Below, piece after piece: positions 9,339 through 18,130 of a stretch of 64,000 nucleotides of DNA. The notes under the pieces are model-generated. The model saw only the letters and a list, made by a program, of their open reading frames with translations, ran no database searches and was not told the DNA's origin. Position numbers and translations under genes: made by a program. The stretch comes from CAVPHV01 sp963821095 (GTDB taxonomy: Bacteria; Actinomycetota; Acidimicrobiia; Spongiisociales; UBA5794). The DNA lies in contig CAWGCJ010000004.1 in assembly GCA_963821095.1 (NCBI GenBank), forward strand, positions 186,001-250,000, in the 5' to 3' direction. The first letter of the stretch is position 1, and every line of letters begins with the position of its first letter.

Positions 9339-10601
9339 ATGGAACCGGTTCTGGTTTCGCGACGGATCACAGATCTCTTGGTCGGTGCTTCTTCGGGCCC
9401 GGAGCCGAGGGTGCGTGCCTGGGATGGATCCCGGTGGGGCCCTGAATCTGCCGCCGCCACCCTGGTGCTGCAGCACCCCGGTGCGCTCCGCTCCATGTTG
9501 CTTCCGCCGAACGACCTGTCGGCCGGAGAGGCCTATGTCTTCGACGACATCGACATCGAAGGCGACATCTTCTCGATGCTCGAATTTGCTGCAGGTCTCG
9601 ATGCCGTCAAGTCGAGACCGCGAGCACTCAACATCCTGCGTTTGGCGCGCAGCCTGCCCAACGAACCGGCCCACGCCGATGAACGGCCCCGACGCCGTGC
9701 CCGGCTGAGTGCCCGGCGGCTCCACTCGATCGGGCGAGATCGAGACGCGGTGACCTATCACTACGACACCGGCAACGGATTCTTCCGGCTGTTCCTTGGA
9801 GAGACGATGGTCTACTCGTGCGCCCACTTCCTCTCGCCCGATGAATCGCTCGAAACGGCACAGCGCCGCAAGCTCGACATGATCTGTCGCAAGCTCAACC
9901 TGGTGCCCGGCCAACGACTCCTGGACGTCGGCTGCGGCTGGGGTTCGCTGGTCGTACATGCTGCCGAGCACTACGGGGTGCGGGCCGTCGGGATCACCGT
10001 CAGCGGCGAGCAAGCCGAAGCGGCCCGGCAACTGGCCAAAGAGGCCAAGGTGGACGATCGAGTTGAGATCCTGCAACGTGACTACCGCGAGATCGGCGGA
10101 GAGCACGACGCCATTGCTTCGGTCGGCATGTTCGAACACGTGGGACGCAACAAGCTTCCGCAGTATTTCGAGCAGTTGCGCGCTCTGCTGGCCCCCGGCG
10201 GGCAGGTGTTGAATCACGGCATCGTCACCCGTTCTCGAGGCAGGGCCGGGCGCCGCCCCACGTTCATCAGGACCTTTGTCTTCCCTGACGGGGAACTCCG
10301 GCCGATTGATGAGGTCGTCGCCGCCGCCGAAGACGCCGGGCTCGAACTGCGTGACGTCGAAGCGTTGAGGATGAGCTACGCCCTGACCCTGCGGCGCTGG
10401 GTGGCCAATCTTGAGGCCAACCGCGACGAGGTTATCCGCCTGGTCGGCGACCGGGTCTACCGCATCTGGCGCGTGTATATGGCCGGGTCGGCAGTGTCTT
10501 TCGAGCGCTCAGCCATTGGGGTGTATCAGTTGCTGCTGAGTGATCCGGCGCGGCCCTGGACCTACGGCCGCTCCGGGCTACTTGCGTCCGACGACGGCTG
10601 A
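9339..10601 (+). CDS. cfa: Cyclopropane-fatty-acyl-phospholipid synthase family methyltransferase
   Basis: A 420-residue SAM-dependent enzyme expected to add a methylene bridge across the double bond of unsaturated phospholipid acyl chains (or a methyl group, in mycolic-type relatives). It has an N-terminal lipid-binding region, the family signature YHYDTGNGFF with VYSCAHF, the SAM site LLDVGCGWGS (about residues 192-201), and the FEHVGR ... YF active-site segment. A short hydrophobic/aromatic C-terminal part is present. An in-frame ATG two codons upstream (9333) is possible. The start chosen gives the family's usual N-terminus and no clear ribosome site separates the two. It lies 41 bases after the hydrolase-OsmC gene on the same strand, so cotranscription is possible but not shown. 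Confidence 0.87.
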   Translation: MEPVLVSRRITDLLVGASSGPEPRVRAWDGSRWGPESAAATLVLQHPGALRSMLLPPNDLSAGEAYVFDDIDIEGDIFSMLEFAAGLDAVKSRPRALNILRLARSLPNEPAHADERPRRRARLSARRLHSIGRDRDAVTYHYDTGNGFFRLFLGETMVYSCAHFLSPDESLETAQRRKLDMICRKLNLVPGQRLLDVGCGWGSLVVHAAEHYGVRAVGITVSGEQAEAARQLAKEAKVDDRVEILQRDYREIGGEHDAIASVGMFEHVGRNKLPQYFEQLRALLAPGGQVLNHGIVTRSRGRAGRRPTFIRTFVFPDGELRPIDEVVAAAEDAGLELRDVEALRMSYALTLRRWVANLEANRDEVIRLVGDRVYRIWRVYMAGSAVSFERSAIGVYQLLLSDPARPWTYGRSGLLASDDG

Positions 10602-10608
10602 TCCCGCC

Positions 10609-12000
10609 TCAGTTGTAATGGCGGACGTCGTCCCAGATGTTGGCCAACTGACCGGTCGGGTCGAGACACAGCCACAGTGGCAGGCCAAACTCTTCGTTCT
10701 CGACGCCGTAGGGGTTCGTGATGTTATCGACCTGTTGGACACTCGGGCAGATGCGACGAAGCGGGTCACCGATTTGGCCCACCCCGATCACTGCACCGTG
10801 TCCGCTCGGTGGACCCCACAACCAGTAGTTGTTGTGGCCGCTGGCTGCGGCGGGAAGACCGGAGTTGGGGCCCAGCACATCGACGGCACCGGCTTCGCCG
10901 TACGAACCCGTGAAGATCGCGACATCGGATCGTTGGTCGGCGGGGATGGTCTCGTAGATGACCGTGACCTGGTCGACCAGTTCGGGCCAGCCGACCGTCT
11001 CACCGAGTTCGCCGGTGGCGTCGAGCGTCGACATGGATGACGCCGGAAGCAACGGGAGAGAGATGAACAAGCCGATGAAGATGCCGAGGCCGGTCGCTCC
11101 GATCATCACCCGCCGGCCCGTCACGGCGAGGCTCTCGAACCACAGTGATCCTGCCGCCAGTAGCACCGGGAACATCGGCGCGACGTAGTACGACTTGCCG
11201 CCGGCGATCAGGAAGAACCCGAAGAGCAGAACGAAGGCGATGCCGATGGCACGCCATCGGGCTAGTTGGGGCGATCGGAGGAGACGCCACAATCCAATCG
11301 CGGCCGGGACGGCGAGCACGATGGAGAGCAGCCCGATTTGTTCGAGCACAAACGCAATGGGCCCGTCGCTGCGGTCGGCGAGGGCCGTCGCCATTTCAAG
11401 CTGCGGGAAATCGTTGGCCGCTTGCCACAGGAAGTTGGGGAGTGCGAGCACGGCGGCAATTCCCACTCCGATCCAGGGCCACTTGCCGGCCAGCAGCTTG
11501 CGTTGTGGCGTCAGCAGCACGCCGATCAGCACCGCACCGGCGAAGAAGGCCATGAGGTGTTTGTTCTGCAGGCCGACCCCGACGGTGAACCCGAGGGCGA
11601 GCCACCAACGAGGATCGGCGCCGCCCAGGAGGCGGACCAGGAGGTAGACGGCGAGCGTCCACAGCAGGTAGTCGAAGGTCGAGGTGCTGAGGAGGTGACC
11701 GACGGCGAGGGCAAACCCGGCCCCTCCTGCTGCCACTGCGGCAAACGTCTGGGCTCGGGGGCCTCCCCCGAAGCGCCGGGCCATCGCTGCGGTCAGGAGC
11801 ACCACAGCGCCGAGCGCCAAGGCCGGGAGGATGCGCAGAGCGACGGGTGAGGTTCCGCCGATCGTCTCGGAGATGCGAGCCAGCAGGGGAGTCAGCGGCG
11901 GCTGGTCGACGTACCCCCAGTCGAGGCGCCGTCCGGCAACGATGAAGTAGAGCTCGTCGCGGTGGAAGCCGTATCGGGCGGACACCGCCAGTAGGAGCAC
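10609..12000 (-). CDS. ArnT/PMT-like (GT39-type) membrane glycosyltransferase
   Basis: A 463-residue or slightly longer polytopic protein with about ten hydrophobic segments. The N-terminus shows the hallmark of lipid-linked-sugar glycosyltransferases of the GT39/GT83 clan: YGFHRDELYFIVAGRRL with the acidic DE pair in the first periplasmic loop, then WGYVDQPPLTPLLARI. The family transfers sugars from polyprenyl phosphate to proteins or envelope lipids. The C-terminal third is a soluble extracytoplasmic domain with the segment SGHGAVIGVG. The hydrophobic helix before the acidic pair begins upstream of the GTG at 12000 (residues read as VWWTVGSVVVL), so the true start may lie inside the neighbouring VOC gene's 3' end. 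The acceptor is unknown. Confidence 0.75.
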   Translation of the reverse strand: MLLLAVSARYGFHRDELYFIVAGRRLDWGYVDQPPLTPLLARISETIGGTSPVALRILPALALGAVVLLTAAMARRFGGGPRAQTFAAVAAGGAGFALAVGHLLSTSTFDYLLWTLAVYLLVRLLGGADPRWWLALGFTVGVGLQNKHLMAFFAGAVLIGVLLTPQRKLLAGKWPWIGVGIAAVLALPNFLWQAANDFPQLEMATALADRSDGPIAFVLEQIGLLSIVLAVPAAIGLWRLLRSPQLARWRAIGIAFVLLFGFFLIAGGKSYYVAPMFPVLLAAGSLWFESLAVTGRRVMIGATGLGIFIGLFISLPLLPASSMSTLDATGELGETVGWPELVDQVTVIYETIPADQRSDVAIFTGSYGEAGAVDVLGPNSGLPAAASGHNNYWLWGPPSGHGAVIGVGQIGDPLRRICPSVQQVDNITNPYGVENEEFGLPLWLCLDPTGQLANIWDDVRHYN

Positions 12001-12091
12001 GACGACACTTCCTACGGTCCACCAGACGCCACGCGGAAATCGGGGGCGTGGCGCCCCCGATACCGGTGCTGTCGTGACGTCGTGCTTCGTG

Positions 12092-12469
12092 CTACGTCCC
12101 TTCGGAGACGCCGAGGATATTCCCTTCGCTGTCCTTGAACCAAGCGCCGCGTGTTCCGTCGGGTCCGGTCAGGACCCCATCCACGGTCGAGAACTCATCA
12201 CCGAAGTCGTAGTCCTCAAAGGTGACGCCGCTGGCGCGAAGTTCGCCGATGGCAGCGTCGAAGTCGTCGACGGCGAAGCCGGCGGCCGTAGCTTGATTGG
12301 TCCCCGCGAACGACGATGGGTAGACAAGAAACCGCACTCCACCCGTCTCGTAGAAGGCGGCACCCTCGGCGTGTTCTTCGACCGGGGTGAGTCCAAGGTG
12401 CTTCTGGTACCAGGCCTTGGCTCTTGCCATGTCCGATGCCGGTAGTGAGGCGATGAGTGGTGCGTTCAT
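12092..12469 (-). CDS. VOC (glyoxalase/bleomycin-resistance fold) family protein
   Basis: A 125-residue protein of typical single-module VOC length. It opens with MNAPLIASLPASDMARAKAW, the usual first beta-alpha unit, continues with YQKHLGL and GVRFLVYPSS, and ends with GPDGTRGAWFKDSEGNILG, matching the metal-facing C-terminal strand of the fold. It would form a dimer and may bind a metal and a small molecule. The substrate cannot be assigned. A clear purine-rich ribosome site (AGGAG) lies just upstream of the ATG. Confidence 0.82.
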   Translation of the reverse strand: MNAPLIASLPASDMARAKAWYQKHLGLTPVEEHAEGAAFYETGGVRFLVYPSSFAGTNQATAAGFAVDDFDAAIGELRASGVTFEDYDFGDEFSTVDGVLTGPDGTRGAWFKDSEGNILGVSEGT

Positions 12470-12545
12470 GAGTCCTCCTATGGAGCCCGCGCGGCTTGCC
12501 GTTCAACCGTACGCGAGTTGGTGGCGCCACGACGGATTCACAAAG

Positions 12546-12573
12546 CGAGGGGTCCGACCCAGCGGACCCCTCG
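12546..12573 (-). terminator. Intrinsic terminator between the VOC and secreted-protein genes
   Basis: A perfect 10-bp stem (12546-12555 with 12564-12573) with an 8-base loop lies just downstream of the minus-strand gene ending at 12591. On that strand it is followed by a short CTTTG run. Confidence 0.7.
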
Positions 12574-12590
12574 TCTCAACCCCCTCAGAA

Positions 12591-13577
12591 TCACTCGGTG
12601 GTAATGAAGAGTCGTTGTGCGTTGCCGCCGTTCAACCGGAGCGTCACCTTGTAGAGGCCGCCGGCGGCGGCGTCAGTTCCAAGGCGCATGACGAGGATCC
12701 CGGTTGGGAACCCGGTGACGGCTGTGTTGCCGAGGGTCGACGGCCCATCGGTCGTCAGCGCATAGTCACGAGCGCCATGCGGTGGCCTGATCCACACGTG
12801 GCCGACCGTTCGACCGTCTTCGACGAGTCGCCCGAATCGCCTCCCCACCATCTCGAGATCCACGCCGACGAAGGGTTCAAAGACTCCGGCGCCGGCATCA
12901 CTTCCCCGATCCCACAGGTACATGCCGATGTCGAGTGAATCGCTGCCGGCGGGAACCGTTTGGTAGAACGGATTGGGCAGTGGCGGCGGTCCGGGGCCAC
13001 TGAAGATGCTGACAACGTTCAAGCTCGGCCGCGCTTGCGGCAGGATGTAGACGTATCCAGTGCCGCGGCGGACCTCGGTGGACGCCGGATCCGGCTGGAT
13101 GGCAAGACCGATCCCGTATATGCCCGGACGTGGATTGCGGAACGAGTTCAGCAGGAGATGGACCTGTTTGGGGCCGGGACCCGTATCCCCGACCAGGTAG
13201 TCGGCGGTGGGCGTTGCGGTGATCTTGTTCCCGTCAACGGTGGTTGTCCATGGAAAGGCGGGCGGCGACGGTGGGCTCTGTGGCCATCCCTGGGGCAGGA
13301 TTGCCGTGTTCGATGTGTCGTTGCCGGTGTCGGTGAAACCGTGGGGCAGCGTGGCCGTCACGGTGGCGCCCTTTTTGAGGCTGATGCCGTCGACCGCCGG
13401 GTTGCGATCGGCGAAGGTCAAGACGAAGTCGGTGATAGCTCCGGCAGTAGTGCCGTCGGGTGTGACCGGCGCCTTCTCGACACTGACGCGGAGTGTGGTG
13501 TGTGGGCGAGCCACCGCGGCCGGTGCCAGCGCACCCACGAGCAGCACCACGGATAGGACGGAGATGAGCCGTCGCAT
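12591..13577 (-). CDS. Secreted protein of unknown function
   Basis: A 328-residue protein with a clean Sec signal peptide: charged MRRL, then a hydrophobic core SVLSVVLLVGALAPAAVA, with cleavage expected before RPHTT. The mature part is beta-rich, with many Thr, Gly and Pro residues. It contains a tandem of Ig-like-looking segments (an early DFVLTFADRNPAVDGISL region and a later TGILVMRLGTDAAAGGLYKV region). I recognise no catalytic motif and no membrane anchor. It is divergent from the M28 aminopeptidase gene, and the 180 bases between them hold a perfect 10-bp palindrome (13679-13688). The following hairpin ends transcription. Function unknown. Confidence 0.7.
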   Translation of the reverse strand: MRRLISVLSVVLLVGALAPAAVARPHTTLRVSVEKAPVTPDGTTAGAITDFVLTFADRNPAVDGISLKKGATVTATLPHGFTDTGNDTSNTAILPQGWPQSPPSPPAFPWTTTVDGNKITATPTADYLVGDTGPGPKQVHLLLNSFRNPRPGIYGIGLAIQPDPASTEVRRGTGYVYILPQARPSLNVVSIFSGPGPPPLPNPFYQTVPAGSDSLDIGMYLWDRGSDAGAGVFEPFVGVDLEMVGRRFGRLVEDGRTVGHVWIRPPHGARDYALTTDGPSTLGNTAVTGFPTGILVMRLGTDAAAGGLYKVTLRLNGGNAQRLFITTE

Positions 13578-13757
13578 GATTATCCCCTCTCAGCGCGGCG
13601 AGGGAGCTCCTGCCGCTTGCAGCGGGTTGTCTTCGCCATTGGCCCTCGCCGGAAGACTGTCGGATTCTGGACAGTTGGGGACTAGTCCAGGATTAGTCAC
13701 GCGCCGCGGCCGACAGCCGCGTAGGTTTCGACGGGTTCCAGAGAGAGGGGATCCCCA

Positions 13758-15275
13758 ATGAGGAACAAACGTAGGGTCCTGATCGCGGTGGTTGTTCTCG
13801 CCGTGATGGGCCTTCCATCAGTGGCCAGCGCCGGCCAACAGTCGTGCGACAAGCGAGTCAACAACACCATCAAGAAGCTGCTCGAGTGCATAACACTCGA
13901 AGGGGCCCGCGACCACCAGGCGGCGTTCCAGGCAATCGCGGACGCCAACGGCGGAGTTCGTACCTCGGGAACGCCGGGATACGACGCCTCGGCCGAGTAC
14001 GTCGCATCGCAGATGGAGGCGGCGGGCTACGACGTCACGGTGCAGCCGTTCCAGTTCCCATTCTTCGAGGAGAACACGCCGGGTGAGTTCGAGCAGATCG
14101 CTCCCAACCCCCAGACGTACGGCTACTTCGTCGACTTCGCCCCGATGACCTACTCGGGCTCCGGTGACGTCACCGCTACCGCTGAGGGCGTCGATCTGAT
14201 CATTCCGCCCGCACCCGATCCGAACACATCAACGTCGGGCTGTGAGGCGGCGGACTTCGCCGGATTCACCCCTGGCAATATCGCCGTCGTCCAACGCGGA
14301 TCATGCTCGTTCGCGGCGAAGGCGCTGAATGCGGAGGCGGCAGGCGCCGTCGGCGTCGTGATCTTCAACGAGGGTCAACCCGGTCGCGAAGGCGCGTTCA
14401 TCGGTACGCTCGGGGGTCCCGCATCGACTATTCCCGTTGTCGGCACGAGCTATGCGATCGGCGAGGACCTGGCAACGAATTCGGCGACCACACGCCTGTT
14501 CGTCGACGCCACGAGCGAGATCCGCGACACGGTCAACGTCATCGCGGACAGCACGACGGGCGACCCGAACAATGTCGTCATGGTCGGCGCCCACCTCGAT
14601 TCCGTGAGCGAAGGACCGGGCATCCAGGACAACGGATCCGGCTCGGCCGCGATTCTTGAAACGGCCATCCAGATGGCGAAGGTCAAGCCTCGCAACCAGG
14701 TTCGCTTCGCCTGGTGGGGCGCCGAGGAATCCGGCCTGATTGGGTCGACGTACTACGTCAACAACCTGGCACAGGAGGAACTCGACGACATTGCGTTGTA
14801 CCTGAATTTCGACATGATCGGCTCGCCGAATCATGTGTTCTTCATCTATGACGGCGATGACTCCGACGGTGTTGGGGCCGGCCCCGGACCGGAAGGGTCC
14901 GCCCAGATCGAACAGGTCTTCGAGCAGTACTACACAGAGAGTGGGCTGCCGTTCAAGGGCACCGACTTCTCCGGTCGGTCTGACTACGGGCCGTTCATTG
15001 CGGTGGGTATTCCTGCCGGCGGCCTGTTCACCGGAGCTGAGGGCGTCAAGACGCCCGACGAGGCCGCCCTTTGGGGTGGCACGGCCGGCGACCAGTACGA
15101 CCCGTGCTATCACCTGGCGTGCGACACGTACGACAACATCAATCTCGAGGCGTACGACGCCAATGTTGATGCGGTTGCCTACGCAACGCTCCAGTTCGCC
15201 ATGAACACTGAGATCGTCAACGGACGCAAGGGCAAGGGCAACTTCAAGCTGCCCGACCTTCTTCCGGGCTCGTGA
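13758..15275 (+). CDS. Secreted M28-family zinc aminopeptidase with PA domain
   Basis: A 505-residue exported exopeptidase, expected to release N-terminal amino acids from peptides outside the cell. It has a signal peptide (MRNKRR, then a hydrophobic core ending SVASA), an N-terminal lid, a protease-associated domain (about 130-250, with NIAVVQRGSCSFAAKA) and the M28 catalytic domain. The two-zinc ligands are visible in order: His in VGAHLDS (about residue 279), Asp in QDNGSGSA, Glu in WGAEESGL, Asp in NFDMIGSP and His in CYHLACD. The arrangement resembles the Streptomyces griseus aminopeptidase type. A GAGAGGGGAT ribosome site precedes the ATG. A strong hairpin terminator follows, so this is a single-gene unit. 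Confidence 0.93.
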   Translation: MRNKRRVLIAVVVLAVMGLPSVASAGQQSCDKRVNNTIKKLLECITLEGARDHQAAFQAIADANGGVRTSGTPGYDASAEYVASQMEAAGYDVTVQPFQFPFFEENTPGEFEQIAPNPQTYGYFVDFAPMTYSGSGDVTATAEGVDLIIPPAPDPNTSTSGCEAADFAGFTPGNIAVVQRGSCSFAAKALNAEAAGAVGVVIFNEGQPGREGAFIGTLGGPASTIPVVGTSYAIGEDLATNSATTRLFVDATSEIRDTVNVIADSTTGDPNNVVMVGAHLDSVSEGPGIQDNGSGSAAILETAIQMAKVKPRNQVRFAWWGAEESGLIGSTYYVNNLAQEELDDIALYLNFDMIGSPNHVFFIYDGDDSDGVGAGPGPEGSAQIEQVFEQYYTESGLPFKGTDFSGRSDYGPFIAVGIPAGGLFTGAEGVKTPDEAALWGGTAGDQYDPCYHLACDTYDNINLEAYDANVDAVAYATLQFAMNTEIVNGRKGKGNFKLPDLLPGS

Positions 15276-15295
15276 AACTGCCGAGCTAGGTGATG

Positions 15296-15323
15296 TGAGG
15301 GGGCGACTGCGGTCGCCCCCTCA
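15296..15323 (+). terminator. Terminator of the M28 aminopeptidase gene
   Basis: A 12-bp perfect stem (15296-15307 with 15312-15323) with a TGCG tetraloop lies about 20 bases after the stop codon. It has no long T-run. Confidence 0.75.
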
Positions 15324-15380
15324 TCGCGTAGTCGGGGTCTGGAGCGTGCGGTCGCCCGGCGATGGTCCCGTCAGCTCGAC

Positions 15381-16079
15381 TCACGTTGAGCCGTCGATGG
15401 GGACGGCGTAGGCCACGAAGTTGTCCTCGTAGCTGCGCAACGAGCTGTTGAAGTCTCCTCCGCAGGTGATCAGGGTGAGTACGGGGTCGCCCGTCTTGTC
15501 GAAGATGCGGTCGAGGGGGAGTTCCTGTTTGTCGTATTGGGCGACCTCGAAGACTTCAAAGGTGCCCATCGAACCGTCGTCGTAGCCGATCGTGACCACA
15601 TCGCCGGGCTCAACGTCGCTCAAGTACCTGAACACGCCGTTGGTGCCGTTGTAGGAGATGTGGGCGGACAGCACCGATGATCCCTCCTCGCCGGGTATGG
15701 CGTTGTAGCGATACCAGCCGACTGCGTCGGCTCCCGGAAGCTCCATGTCGCCGTTGTCCTCAACACCGACGTCGACGACGGTGGCGTTGGAAACGGCGAT
15801 CCGGCTGATCGAGATGGAGGTTGGGGCGGGCAGATCGTTGCGGTGCTCGGCGGGGTCGTACTCGGCGGAGCCGACCGGAGCGACGAGGGCGGCGAGCGGA
15901 GAGGTCGTAGTCGACGGAGCGGTGGTTGTCGATGTCGTCGTGGGGGCCGGCGCCGTTGTTGTCGTGGTTGTTGTTGTCGTAGTCGGCTGCGGCGAGGTTG
16001 TATCTGCCGTCCCGGCAGAGCTACAGGCGGCGCCGAACAAGGCGACGGTGAGGGTGAGGGCTGCGGTGGTGCGTTTCAT
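15381..16079 (-). CDS. Class F-like sortase, probably a lipoprotein
   Basis: A 232-residue transpeptidase. The N-terminus is a short signal peptide ending GAACSS, which may be lipid-modified at the cysteine. A 40-residue Thr/Pro-rich low-complexity linker follows, then the sortase barrel. The catalytic triad is visible as His140 (VLSAHISY), Cys206 (LTLITCGGDF) and Arg215 (SSLRSYEDN), in the usual order and spacing. Class F-like sortases are actinobacterial and often accompany DUF4397 proteins, as here: the DUF4397 gene lies just upstream in transcription order, though a strong terminator separates them. The ATG at 16079 starts right at the signal peptide. No Shine-Dalgarno is seen, so translation may be leaderless from its own promoter. 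Confidence 0.85.
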   Translation of the reverse strand: MKRTTAALTLTVALFGAACSSAGTADTTSPQPTTTTTTTTTTAPAPTTTSTTTAPSTTTSPLAALVAPVGSAEYDPAEHRNDLPAPTSISISRIAVSNATVVDVGVEDNGDMELPGADAVGWYRYNAIPGEEGSSVLSAHISYNGTNGVFRYLSDVEPGDVVTIGYDDGSMGTFEVFEVAQYDKQELPLDRIFDKTGDPVLTLITCGGDFNSSLRSYEDNFVAYAVPIDGST

Positions 16080-16095
16080 GAGGGGAGATCGTAAA

Positions 16096-16125
16096 GGGGG
16101 GTGGGGCATAGTTGCCCCACCCCCC
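16096..16125 (-). terminator. Strong intrinsic terminator after the DUF4397 gene
   Basis: A 13-bp perfect GC-rich stem (16096-16108 with 16113-16125) with a 4-base loop is followed on the minus strand by TTTAC. It should separate the DUF4397 gene from the sortase gene. Confidence 0.85.
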
Positions 16126-16155
16126 TCGGGTTGTTGTCTCTCTGTCCTACGTAGC

Positions 16156-16947
16156 TCAGTTGCTGCGGCGGGCGAGGGTGAGGCCACCGGCGGCGGCGAG
16201 GGAGGCGATGATCGCCATTCCTGCAACGGCCGCCATCGGGAAGCCGCTCTCAACCGGGCTGTTGCCGGAGGGAACCTCAGTCGGGGTCTGACCAAGACCG
16301 GTGATGGTCTCGGTGAGAACCGTCAGGCTGTCAGCGTCGAGCGAACCAACCGCGTAGACGATGAGCGAGTCACCATCGTTGACCGCGATGTCGGCGGGGC
16401 CGATGACCACGGGCTCATCAGCGCCGGTGGGAACCACCTCGACGCTGTAGGTCGCGGCAGGCAGGTCGGCCTTGGCTTCGTTCGGGTTGCTCAGGTTGGA
16501 GAACGCCACGGCGCCGTCGGCCTTCACGTCGACCGCCGGGGCGGCTGCGGTGTGGCGGACCTGGAGGCGGCCGTTGCCGGCTGCGATCGCCGAAGTGTCA
16601 TTCTCGAACACGCTGACCGTCGGGGTGCCTGAGGCATCGAGGTTGGCGATGATCGAGTAGTTGCCAGAGGCGGGGAGCGCAACATCGCCCGCATCGATGG
16701 CGACGGTGTCGGTGCCGGCCAGCTTGACCTGCAAGTTCACCAGGGTGTCACCGGCGAGAGCCGAGAGGTCCTGAGTGTCGCCGAAGTTGAAGTTCTCAAA
16801 CACCACGGCGTCGTCGACGTAGACATCGACCGGGGTATCCGGAATGCCGTGGATAAGGTGAATACGTACTGCGGCTTGGCCCATGGCGGGGGCCGCAATT
16901 GCCAGAATCATGAGTGCTGCGGCGAATACCGCGACGAGCTTCTTCAT
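16156..16947 (-). CDS. Secreted DUF4397-domain protein with C-terminal membrane anchor
   Basis: A 263-residue surface protein. The signal peptide is MKKLVAVFAAALMILAIAAP, cleaved after the following AMGQA. Two DUF4397 modules follow, each opening with an RIHLIHGIPDTPVDVYVD-like or RLQVRHTAAAPAVDVKADG segment (about residues 28-120 and 127-215). The C-terminus has a Pro/Ser spacer, a hydrophobic helix (MAAVAGMAIIASLAAAGGL) and the basic tail ARRSN. That architecture is a cell-wall sorting signal without a recognisable LPXTG or LAXTG motif. The neighbouring class F-like sortase is the obvious candidate partner, by inference. A strong AGGAGGG ribosome site precedes the ATG and a strong terminator follows. 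Confidence 0.85.
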   Translation of the reverse strand: MKKLVAVFAAALMILAIAAPAMGQAAVRIHLIHGIPDTPVDVYVDDAVVFENFNFGDTQDLSALAGDTLVNLQVKLAGTDTVAIDAGDVALPASGNYSIIANLDASGTPTVSVFENDTSAIAAGNGRLQVRHTAAAPAVDVKADGAVAFSNLSNPNEAKADLPAATYSVEVVPTGADEPVVIGPADIAVNDGDSLIVYAVGSLDADSLTVLTETITGLGQTPTEVPSGNSPVESGFPMAAVAGMAIIASLAAAGGLTLARRSN

Positions 16948-17084
16948 TGTCTTTCCCTCCTAGTGGGATCGGTTGAAGATATTACGAGGCCGACGCAGGC
17001 AGCGGATGAGTTGTTCTTGTGGGATGGGTCCGGGGCCGCCCTGATGGATTGGTGTTCACAGTGGGTGTGACAAGACCCATGTCG

Positions 17085-18119
17085 TCACCAGCGGGCCTGG
17101 TGCTCCTCGGCCCATCCGATCAGGCCTTCGATGGCGACGTCGGTGCCGTTGTCGTCGACAACGGTCCCGGCGTAGTGGCCAAACATCTGGTGCACCTCGG
17201 AGCGGATCAGTGCCAGATTGGTCCGGGCGGTGCGGTCGAGGAAGGGTGTGAAGGTGAGGTCAACTCGGTCTGATCGCATGTGCCACGGTGCCATGAAGTC
17301 GGCGTTGTTGTACTCGAAGTCGACCGTGCCCAGCTTGTGGATCCGGCCGTCGACCAGCACCGTGTTTTCGGTGGCGGCCGACGTGTCACCAAATCCGTAT
17401 CCGAGGTTCAACCCGACCCTCCGGCCGTCGGCGAGGAAGCCGGAGGCGCTGGCCCATACCCAGAACGAGTTGTAGGCCCACACGCCGCGACCCCAGTCGA
17501 GATTGCCGGAACTGGTTTCGGGCTCGATCTGGATGATCTCGTCGCCGATGCTGATCTTCCCCTTGACCGGCATGCAGTTGATCTTGCGGTTGAGATAGAA
17601 GCGCTTGTCGTTGATGGGAATCACGACCACGGTGGACTCGTGGTCCGGCGGCACGTCAAAGTGGAGGTAAGCCTCGAGGCGTTCCCTTCCAAAGCGGTCC
17701 CAACCCACGCTGACGCTTCTCGAGCCCCCGCTGGTGTCGAAGGAGAGCTGGGCCTTCTTCCCGGCATACGAGGCGACACCGGCGTCACTGTTGCGGGGCA
17801 ATTCGACGCCGGTACCGAGGGGGATGGTGATGGTGTCCTCACGGTACGAGGCATCGGCGAAGTCGACGAGGTAGATGAAGACCTGCCCGGCGTAGCCGAG
17901 GTTGGCGACCGTGGCGGAGAAGTAGCCATCGGGGAAGGTCACGCCGTAGTAGTCCCAGCGCTTGATCCGGTAGCGTTGGGCGGCGCCGAGCCGGTAGAAC
18001 GAGGCCTGCTCGAGGTTGCAGTCGAGCAGCGGTTGGCGGGCCCAGCCGACTTGCATCAAGGTGCCGTCCGAGGCGAGGAGGGGTGACGATTCCGTGATCT
18101 CATGCTGGTCGGCAGTCAT
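17085..18119 (-). CDS. DUF2804 domain-containing protein
   Basis: A 344-residue soluble protein resembling the DUF2804 family. It opens with ESSPLLASDGTLMQVGWARQ and continues with RIKRWDYYGVTFPDGYFSAT, then a long beta-rich body that includes NRKINCMPVKGKISIGD and GRGVWAYNSFWVWASASGF. The C-terminus reads HQMFGHYAGTVVDDNG. The family is widespread in bacteria, with no established reaction. There is no signal peptide or membrane segment. Its start is 11 bases after the stop of the F420-type oxidoreductase gene on the same strand, so the two are probably cotranscribed. Confidence 0.8.
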   Translation of the reverse strand: MTADQHEITESSPLLASDGTLMQVGWARQPLLDCNLEQASFYRLGAAQRYRIKRWDYYGVTFPDGYFSATVANLGYAGQVFIYLVDFADASYREDTITIPLGTGVELPRNSDAGVASYAGKKAQLSFDTSGGSRSVSVGWDRFGRERLEAYLHFDVPPDHESTVVVIPINDKRFYLNRKINCMPVKGKISIGDEIIQIEPETSSGNLDWGRGVWAYNSFWVWASASGFLADGRRVGLNLGYGFGDTSAATENTVLVDGRIHKLGTVDFEYNNADFMAPWHMRSDRVDLTFTPFLDRTARTNLALIRSEVHQMFGHYAGTVVDDNGTDVAIEGLIGWAEEHQARW

Positions 18120-18130
18120 CGCCGGTTCCC

